A stretch of DNA of 20,221 nucleotides from an uncultured Clostridia bacterium (GTDB lineage: Bacteria; Bacillota; Clostridia; Christensenellales; Aristaeellaceae): positions 1 to 20,221 of the forward strand of contig CAMDVP010000023.1 of the NCBI GenBank assembly GCA_945877525.1, read 5' to 3'. Shown one piece after another: positions 15,791 to 20,221 of this stretch; within the stretch, counting starts at the first letter, position 1; each line of letters starts with the position of its first letter. The position numbers and the translations under genes were made by a program. The notes beneath the pieces were generated by a model. The model did no database searches. It was not told the DNA's origin and saw only the letters and a list, made by a program, of their open reading frames with translations.

Positions 15791-15819
15791 ATTATACCCC
15801 TTACATATGATATTGTCAA
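15791..15819 (-). promoter_or_regulatory. Consensus sigma-A promoter of the enoate reductase/dehydrogenase/dehydratase unit
   Basis: Minus strand: perfect -35 TTGACA (15814-15819), 17-base spacer, perfect -10 TATAAT (15791-15796). The 11 bases ATTGACAATAT around the -35 are identical to those at the flavoprotein promoter, which suggests shared ancestry or shared control. A promoter this close to consensus generally needs a repressor. Confidence 0.85.
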
Positions 15820-15828
15820 TAGTATTTT

Positions 15829-15856
15829 TTATATTTGATATTTGATATGATATTAT
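15829..15856 (-). promoter_or_regulatory. Tandem TATCAAATAT operator-like repeats upstream of the promoter
   Basis: On the minus strand the stretch reads ATATCATATCAAATATCAAA, two or three partly overlapping copies of ATATCAAAT at a 7-base period, directly upstream of the -35. The same core lies inside the flavoprotein promoter and upstream of the second cupin. It may be a regulator binding site and also act as an AT-rich UP element. Confidence 0.5.
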
Positions 15857-15930
15857 TTATTCCATCCACGGGCCGATCCTGCCACCTGCACTGGGCCTGG
15901 GCCGGATGTTTTCTGGGCAAGGATTTCCCA

Positions 15931-16240
15931 TCACATCCAGTCTGGGCATCTATCCGTTGTGGTGAATGTATACACCCACTCTGTCTGGTTGATTGATCTC
16001 AGCGTTTCGGCCATACCGTTGGCTGCTTTCATCTGTGGAAGCAGTATTTTCAGTCGTTCCTGACAGGTGATGCCGATTCCATGCAGGTGATCATGAGCTT
16101 GCTGAGAAAAAGGAACCGTGTGTGCAAGCCAGGGTGGTGTTCCTGTAAATACAAAAACCGCATTTACCCATATTGGCCAAATGGATGCTGTGCTTCTTCT
16201 GTCCGTCTGAAGTTCGGCAGCAGATTATCTCTGCGGAAGC
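15931..16240 (-). pseudogene. tnpV: Decayed tnpV transposon gene
   Basis: Reading the minus strand and allowing two defects, a TnpV-like protein can be followed. First comes DNLLPNFRRTEEAQHPFGQYG from about 16229, then an in-frame stop, then MRFLYLQEHHPGLHTRFL and the FLSKLM stretch. A one-base shift follows, then HLHGIGITCQERLKILLPQM and a NGMAETLRS...TEWV stretch to about 15973. TnpV proteins have the same order: (LLPN), (G-YGRMR-YLQEHRP-LY), (L--I---CQERL--L--QM), (GVTE-LK--DQMEWV). The end is lost; the shifted frame stops at 15931. No intact partner transposase is present, so this is a dead remnant. Identification is from remembered family patterns. Confidence 0.75.
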
Positions 16241-16279
16241 GGCAGCTTAATTGTATGGGAAATTCTCTCTCCTTCTGAT

Positions 16280-16333
16280 GCAAAGAAAAAACAGTTATGG
16301 TAATGAAGGTTTCCCTTCGAGCCATAACTGTTT
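16280..16333 (-). terminator. Strong intrinsic terminator upstream of the tnpV remnant
   Basis: Perfect 12-base arms AAACAGTTATGG (16289-16300) and CCATAACTGTTT (16322-16333), with an inner GAAGG/CCTTC pairing, then on the minus strand a run TTTTTTCTTT. It would stop transcription coming from the DUF975 side before it reaches the catabolic region. It may alternatively have come in with the mobile element. Confidence 0.8.
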
Positions 16334-16344
16334 GATGTCCAATG

Positions 16345-16548
16345 GGGTTTCAGCCGTTTCTGACGGGCAGGCGAAACCTTCCCTTACATAATAACTCGTG
16401 CCGCTGTGGCGGGCCTTTCTCGCCCCGGCGAGAAAACTCCCTAAAAAATCGCTGCTCGGGAGCAACGCGACCACATGGATTTACCCTGTCTGCGGATGGG
16501 ACGCTTCCTTCTAAAGAAGTGGATGCAGCCACTTTCTTGAAACGAAAG
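16345..16548. repeat. Hairpin-rich non-coding segment, candidate dispersed repeat
   Basis: About 200 bases with no credible gene. Several compact inverted repeats lie in series: TTTCTCGCC/GGCGAGAAA (near 16417-16436), a GCTGCTC/GAGCAAC-type pairing near 16452-16470, and AAGAAGTGG/CCACTTTCTT (16514-16522 and 16529-16538). A minus-strand open frame through it has the arginine- and proline-rich look of a spurious translation. Similar arrays are often repeated across gut Clostridia genomes; a second copy is not present in this window. Confidence 0.4.
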
Positions 16549-16549
16549 A

Positions 16550-16571
16550 GCCGGGGCGCACAGGCCCCGGC
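16550..16571 (-). terminator. Intrinsic terminator after the DUF975 gene
   Basis: Perfect arms GCCGGGGC (16550-16557) and GCCCCGGC (16564-16571) with a 6-base loop, followed on the minus strand by TCTTTCGTTTC. It begins 16 bases after the stop codon. Confidence 0.75.
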
Positions 16572-16587
16572 CAGCATTCGGCGGGAT

Positions 16588-17451
16588 TTACAGGGGCTGA
16601 TCGCGGTATGCCTGATAAAAGGCGCATTCCGCCACCATGACATACACGTTCAGGGCCATGCTCAGGGCCATGTAAACCGTGGAGCCCAGCACGTTGCCCA
16701 GCAGGGCGGAGAGCAGGGTGTTCACCAGGGCCAGGATGAGGAAGTAGCCGATGAAGGACAGCTCCAGGGAGAACAGCAGCATCTTGCGGCGGCGCATGAT
16801 GTTTACGCTCAGGCGGATGCACTGGCTGACGCCCCGGGAGGGCTCCTCCGCCATGGCGAAGGTGGCCATGCTGTAATGCAGCGCGGCGCGGATGCCCAGC
16901 ACCATCATGGCGATCATGCCGCCGTAGCACAGGATGAAGAACAGCCAGGTCAGGTCTGCGCCGCCAAGTCCCAGCACCACGCCGGCCAGAATTTCAATGG
17001 CCAGGCCGGGAAGCATCCACAGGGCGGTGCGCAGGTAGATCAACAGGTTTAGGCCCAAAGCCTTGAGGAAGCGGTTCATCCGGGAGAACACCGTGCCGAT
17101 GAGCGCGTCCTCGTCCCCGCGCAGCAGCTTCATGCCGTAGTTCAGCTGCCCCAGGGTGAGGGCGGGGGTAATCAGCGAGCTGATGAGCATCACAACCATG
17201 GTGGGCATGAAGATGCCGCTCAGCGTTTCCAGCGCGCCTTCAAGCTTGCTCATGTTGACGTAGCTGATATTGATGGCGCTGAGAAGCTGGTTGAAGGCGT
17301 TGGCAGCGCCGTCGCTGTTCATGGCCAGCACAGACAGCACCTGATAGATCAGCGAGGGCAGCGCGGCAATCAGCGCCACCATCAGCGCAATGGGCCAGTT
17401 ATCCTTCAGGGCAGTCCGGGCACGGAGCTTGAGTTCGTAGTTGGTCAGCAT
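16588..17451 (-). CDS. DUF975-family integral membrane protein
   Basis: 287 residues from the ATG at 17451. The N-terminus NYELKLRARTALKDNWPIAL matches the DUF975 start pattern (ELK-x-AR-x-xLKGNW), followed by about five or six hydrophobic segments. Central features seen in the family are LTLGQLNYGMKLLRGDE (about 120) and AEEPSRGVSQCIRLSVNIMRRRKMLLFSLELSFIGY (about 215-250), with alternating membrane and amphipathic parts. The molecular function is not established. The gene starts inside the end of the O-antigen-ligase-like gene (53-base overlap) with GAGGTG 7 bases upstream, so the two are translationally linked. A terminator follows. Confidence 0.88.
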   Translation of the reverse strand: MLTNYELKLRARTALKDNWPIALMVALIAALPSLIYQVLSVLAMNSDGAANAFNQLLSAINISYVNMSKLEGALETLSGIFMPTMVVMLISSLITPALTLGQLNYGMKLLRGDEDALIGTVFSRMNRFLKALGLNLLIYLRTALWMLPGLAIEILAGVVLGLGGADLTWLFFILCYGGMIAMMVLGIRAALHYSMATFAMAEEPSRGVSQCIRLSVNIMRRRKMLLFSLELSFIGYFLILALVNTLLSALLGNVLGSTVYMALSMALNVYVMVAECAFYQAYRDQPL

Positions 17452-19006
17452 ATGTGTCACCTCGTGCGTCCATTGTAGCATGCCGGGGAGCGGATTGCAA
17501 CCGCTTTTGACGGGCCATGTGCGCGCATGTCATGCCCAGCACGGCCCAGAACATCGGGGAAACCAGGCAGATGCTGAAGCTGAAGAAGCCCTGCGCCGCG
17601 TAGCACAGGATGGATGCGCCCAGCGCCCACAGCCAGCCCTCCTGCCTGCCAAGGCGCAGGCAGGAGAGAAGCACCGTGAAAAGCAGCCCCAGGTAGAAAA
17701 GCAGGGCGGGCAGACCGTTGTTGGAAAGAATGGCCAGGTATTCGTTATGGGGATTGTCGAAGTTTTCCCCCAGAACTTCGCCCGTGGCCTCCAGACGGTT
17801 GTGCAGGGCATAATAATAGGTATCGGGGCCGGTGCCGAAAATGGGATTTTCCTTCCAGATGGCCAGAGCATTGCGCCAGGCGCCGACGCGCCAGGAGCCG
17901 TATTCGTCCCGGGCGCGGCCGCAGAGCATTTCGTGAATTTCATATACCCCGCCCATGGATTCGGGGATGGGCGCGAAGGCCAGCACCGATACCACCGCTA
18001 TCACAAAGACGGCAATCAGCGCCAGCACCGCACGGCCTGACAGGGCGGGGCCGGGATGAGCGCGCACAAGAAGCGCGGCACAGCCCAAAACACCTGACAT
18101 GCCGAGCAGCATCGCCGATGTGCGCCCGAAGGAGAAGGTTACCGGCGCCTCAGTGCGCAGTCCGCCGTCCAGCCAGGGAAGGTAAACCGCCTTGCGCAGG
18201 GCCAGCATGGCTGCCATGCCGCAGAAAATCACCAGGCCCCGGCACCGGGTGTCCGTCCGGCAGAGCATCGCCGCCAGCAGCAGCCCGCACAACAGCGCCG
18301 TGGCGATCAGCCCGCTCTGCACCTCGATCATGGACATGAGCAGCACGCAGCCCAGCCCACCGGCCAGCAGCGCCGGGCCGCCCTTGTGCAGATAGCCCAT
18401 CAGCAAAAGCGGCATCACAAGGCACAAATAGCCGCTGACCATGTCGATGTTGCCGATGGTGCCCTGAAATTCGTAGTTGGCATAGATGCTGCGGCCCGAA
18501 GGATACAGCCCCAGGGGGTTGACGCCGGTATACTGCAGGGCCACCAGCCCTATAAACAGCGCCAGCGCCGCCGCTGCCAAACGCAGCACAGGGCGAAGCC
18601 GGGCGGGATAGACGCTCATGGAAAGGAAAATCAGTCCATAGCACAGGTGCGTATACAGCCCTTCGTAGCGGATGGCGCCCATGAGCACCGCAGATTCTCC
18701 GCGGCCGTTGAGCTGTCCGGACAGATTGCCCTGCCAGGCGGACAGCGCCACCCACAGGAAGTACCCCAGCGCCAGCCACAGCGCCGGATGGGGCAGAAAA
18801 CCTCGACGCCGCTCCCGGCGCAGGGCAACAATCGCCACCGGTACGGCAGTGATCACACACAGCGCGCAAAGGCACAGCGCACCGATCCACTTGGCCCGGG
18901 TGATATGCGCGTAGCTCAGATCCTGCCAGAGGGGAAACACGCCGAGCCACAGCGCCCCAAGCGCCGCCATGACGAGGCTCAGATGCCGTGCCTGCCTGCA
19001 CTTCAT
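17399..19006 (-). CDS. O-antigen ligase/polymerase-like (Wzy_C) polytopic membrane protein
   Basis: 535 residues with about 12 hydrophobic helices. A large loop near the C-terminal side holds the family signature: WRNALAIWKENPIFGTGPDTYYYAL followed about 20 residues later by NPHNEYLAIL. In this superfamily (WaaL, Wzy, PglL-type) the arginine and histidine in and near this loop take part in transfer of lipid-linked glycans. In a Gram-positive cell the likely role is in capsule, exopolysaccharide or glycoprotein assembly, but no other glycan genes are in the window. ATG 19006 was chosen because AAGGAG lies 9 bases upstream; the in-frame GTG at 19033 lacks this support. The frame is arginine/leucine-rich and intact. 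Confidence 0.88.
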   Translation of the reverse strand: MKCRQARHLSLVMAALGALWLGVFPLWQDLSYAHITRAKWIGALCLCALCVITAVPVAIVALRRERRRGFLPHPALWLALGYFLWVALSAWQGNLSGQLNGRGESAVLMGAIRYEGLYTHLCYGLIFLSMSVYPARLRPVLRLAAAALALFIGLVALQYTGVNPLGLYPSGRSIYANYEFQGTIGNIDMVSGYLCLVMPLLLMGYLHKGGPALLAGGLGCVLLMSMIEVQSGLIATALLCGLLLAAMLCRTDTRCRGLVIFCGMAAMLALRKAVYLPWLDGGLRTEAPVTFSFGRTSAMLLGMSGVLGCAALLVRAHPGPALSGRAVLALIAVFVIAVVSVLAFAPIPESMGGVYEIHEMLCGRARDEYGSWRVGAWRNALAIWKENPIFGTGPDTYYYALHNRLEATGEVLGENFDNPHNEYLAILSNNGLPALLFYLGLLFTVLLSCLRLGRQEGWLWALGASILCYAAQGFFSFSICLVSPMFWAVLGMTCAHMARQKRLQSAPRHATMDARGDTYADQLRTQAPCPDCPEG

Positions 19007-19033
19007 GCCCTTCCGCTCCTTTCCGATATGCAC

Positions 19034-19062
19034 ACAATACCATATTTTGAATGGAAATGCAA
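19034..19062 (-). promoter_or_regulatory. Candidate promoter of the ligase-like/DUF975 operon
   Basis: Minus strand: TTGCAT (19057-19062), 17-base spacer, TATTGT (19034-19039), giving a leader of about 20 bases before ATG 19006. It faces away from the AraC-type regulator promoter in a 181-base shared region. Confidence 0.4.
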
Positions 19063-19111
19063 TGCAGGGTGTGCTATCATAGAAGCGGACATATAGAGGA
19101 AAACCGTCATT

Positions 19112-19125
19112 TTTTCCGCGGAAAA
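19112..19125. promoter_or_regulatory. Perfect 14-base palindrome in the divergent promoter region
   Basis: TTTTCCGCGGAAAA, a perfect dyad just upstream of the candidate -35 of the AraC-type gene. It lies between the two divergent genes and is a likely operator. Two-fold symmetry is less typical of AraC-type monomers, so another regulator is possible. Confidence 0.5.
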
Positions 19126-19129
19126 GATT

Positions 19130-19159
19130 GGGACAGCGCTGCTAAGCAGGTGCTATACT
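19130..19159 (+). promoter_or_regulatory. Candidate promoter of the AraC-type regulator gene
   Basis: -10 TATACT (19154-19159) with a weak -35 GGGACA (19130-19135) at 18 bases. A transcript would start near 19166, about 22 bases before the start codon. The weak -35 would fit activator dependence. Confidence 0.4.
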
Positions 19160-19187
19160 TGGTTTGACAAGAACAGGAGGCGGCGGA

Positions 19188-20033
19188 ATGGACTGGGCGG
19201 AGCGGATCAACCGGGTGATGGACTATGTGGAGGAGCATCTCACGGAGAACATATCGGAGGAGGAGGTTGCGCGTCTGGCAGCCTGCCCCTATCCCATGTT
19301 TCAGCATGGGTTTGCCCAGGCGGCGGGAGTGTCCTTTTCCGAATATGTGCGCCGCCGCAGACTGAGCATGGCGGCGTGGGATTTGCAAAACACCCGGGAC
19401 AGGGTGATTGACATTGCCGCGAAATACGGCTATGAATCCCCCGACGCATTTCGCGTGGCCTTTGTGCGTCTGCACGGCGTGACTCCGGCGCAGGTCCGCC
19501 GGGGCGGCGTGACGCTGACCTTCTACTGCCGCCTGCGCTTTGAACTGTCCATCAAAGGAGTGGAAAGCATGAACTATACCGTGGAAAACCGCCCGCCCTT
19601 CCGGGTGGTGGGCATCAGAAGAACGACCCCCTACGGCGGGGGAACCTGGGCCGTGGTGAAGGCTGACGGCAGCAATGAGCGCATGAAGGCCCTGTGCGGG
19701 CGCTTTTTCGATCTTGGGCTGTGCTTTGGCTTTGGCCCGGACGGCAGCGACGATTACATGTGTGCCGTGGAGTGGCCGGAGGAGCTGCCCGGTTTTGATA
19801 CCTACGACTATCCCGAATCCACCTGGCTGCGCTTTGAGGCCCGGGGCCGCATCAGCGAGGGGGTGCTGACGGACGCATGGCGGCGCATCAACGAAGAATT
19901 CTTCCCCCAGAGCCGCTATCTCAAGTGCGGCTACCGCTGCCTGCCCACCATTGAAAAGTATGCGGAATGGGATGAGGAAGCAGACCGCTGCCGGGTGGAA
20001 ATCTGGATTCCGGTGGATGAAATTCGAGGGTAA
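19188..20033 (+). CDS. AraC-family regulator with GyrI-like effector-binding domain
   Basis: 281 residues. Residues about 8-106 form the double helix-turn-helix of the AraC/XylS family, here at the N-terminus: ISEEEVARLAACPYPMFQHGF, then VSFSEYVRRRRL and the second motif DIAAKYGYESPDAFRVAFVRLHGVTPAQVR. From about 128 on, NYTVENRPPFRVVGIRRTTPYGG begins a GyrI-like (Rob/BmrR C-terminal) small-molecule-binding domain running to the end (WIPVDEI). Such proteins often sense toxic or drug-like compounds. ATG 19188 is preceded by AGGAGG at 7 bases; an in-frame start at 19164 lacks this. It is transcribed away from the ligase-like operon. It is the only complete plus-strand gene here. Confidence 0.93.
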   Translation: MDWAERINRVMDYVEEHLTENISEEEVARLAACPYPMFQHGFAQAAGVSFSEYVRRRRLSMAAWDLQNTRDRVIDIAAKYGYESPDAFRVAFVRLHGVTPAQVRRGGVTLTFYCRLRFELSIKGVESMNYTVENRPPFRVVGIRRTTPYGGGTWAVVKADGSNERMKALCGRFFDLGLCFGFGPDGSDDYMCAVEWPEELPGFDTYDYPESTWLRFEARGRISEGVLTDAWRRINEEFFPQSRYLKCGYRCLPTIEKYAEWDEEADRCRVEIWIPVDEIRG

Positions 20034-20048
20034 TACTTGTGCTGCATT

Positions 20049-20082
20049 ATACCAATTTGTTTCTAAAACATCTCTTTGGTAT
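20049..20082 (+). other. Inverted repeat downstream of the AraC-type gene
   Basis: ATACCAA (20049-20055) and TTGGTAT (20076-20082) separated by 20 bases, 15 bases after the stop codon. No T run follows, so it is a poor intrinsic terminator. It may belong to the edge of the structured element that follows. Confidence 0.3.
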
Positions 20083-20089
20083 GTGGCAA

Positions 20090-20218
20090 AAGGATTTCGC
20101 CTCTGCGGAGGCGAGCAGAGGGCTTTGCGGTCATTGTCGCTCCGCTTTCGACTTCCGCCTTCGGCGGACTCGCCACTGGCGAGGCGTCGCCCTCTGCACT
20201 CCTTCGCACCGCATCCTT
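20090..20218. repeat. 129-base nested inverted-repeat element
   Basis: Ends AAGGAT (20090-20095) and ATCCTT (20213-20218) are inverted. Inside are CGCCTC/GAGGCG (20098-20113), a long-range pair GCAGAGGGC (20115-20123) with GCCCTCTGC (20189-20197), and within that TCCGCC/GGCGGA (20154-20168) and CTCGCC/GGCGAG (20169-20183). No coding frame is apparent. The layout suggests a short non-autonomous palindromic repeat of the REP or MITE kind, or a structured RNA; only this copy is in the window. Confidence 0.55.
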
Positions 20219-20221
20219 ATA

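Noticed and set aside
16081..16278. Plus-strand 65-codon frame in the intergenic region
   Set aside because: No ribosome binding site or family match; the opposite strand carries the TnpV-like remnant.
16350..16643. Minus-strand 97-codon frame
   Set aside because: It overlaps the DUF975 gene end and its terminator, and runs through a hairpin-rich non-coding segment.
1..20221. CRISPR arrays, tRNA or rRNA genes, known riboswitches
   Set aside because: No regularly spaced direct repeats, tRNA-like cloverleaf or recognised aptamer pattern was seen on reading the intergenic regions.

Overview
The window reads as chromosomal DNA of an anaerobic, low-oxygen-niche Firmicute of the class Clostridia, probably a gut member of Oscillospirales or Christensenellales. 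This is inferred from Gram-positive style ribosome binding sites (AGGAGG/GGAGG), the signal peptides, a DUF975 membrane protein, a TnpV relic typical of gut Clostridia, and oxygen-sensitive enzyme types (4Fe-4S Old Yellow Enzyme family reductase, Fe-S dehydratase, fumarate-reductase-like flavoprotein). No rRNA or tRNA gene was seen.

Nearly everything from 1 to 15.6 kb lies on the minus strand and forms one catabolic and transport region, read here from right to left. Unit A starts at a consensus promoter (TTGACA-17-TATAAT, 15791-15819). It encodes a 4Fe-4S enoate-reductase-like flavoenzyme, a zinc alcohol dehydrogenase, an IlvD/Edd dehydratase, an 84-residue membrane protein, a TAXI-type TRAP receptor broken by a frameshift, and a fused TRAP permease. 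It ends in a hairpin at 7378-7407. Next comes a GntR/FCD regulator with its own promoter, operator-like palindrome and terminator. Unit B starts at TTGACA-17-TATTAT (6515-6543) and encodes a soluble fumarate-reductase-type flavoprotein, a cupin and a short-chain dehydrogenase. A possible internal promoter then precedes a second cupin, an AEC-family carrier and a tripartite tricarboxylate transporter (receptor, small subunit, and the large subunit cut by the window edge).

Taken together: three carboxylate transporter types, a dehydratase, two nicotinamide dehydrogenases, two C=C-reducing flavoenzyme types and two cupins, apparently under one GntR regulator. This looks like a pathway for an unidentified hydroxylated and/or unsaturated carboxylate. 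An AT-rich motif, TATCAAATAT, recurs upstream of both units and of the second cupin, and may be the shared operator.

From 15.6 to 16.6 kb there is no intact gene. This stretch holds a long leader, the promoter, a decayed tnpV transposon gene, a strong terminator and a hairpin-rich repeat-like segment. From 16.6 kb to the end the content differs: a DUF975 membrane protein and an O-antigen ligase/polymerase-like protein (minus strand, overlapping), a divergent AraC-type regulator with a GyrI-like effector domain, and a terminal 130-base highly structured element. The transposon relic lies at the junction between the two parts.
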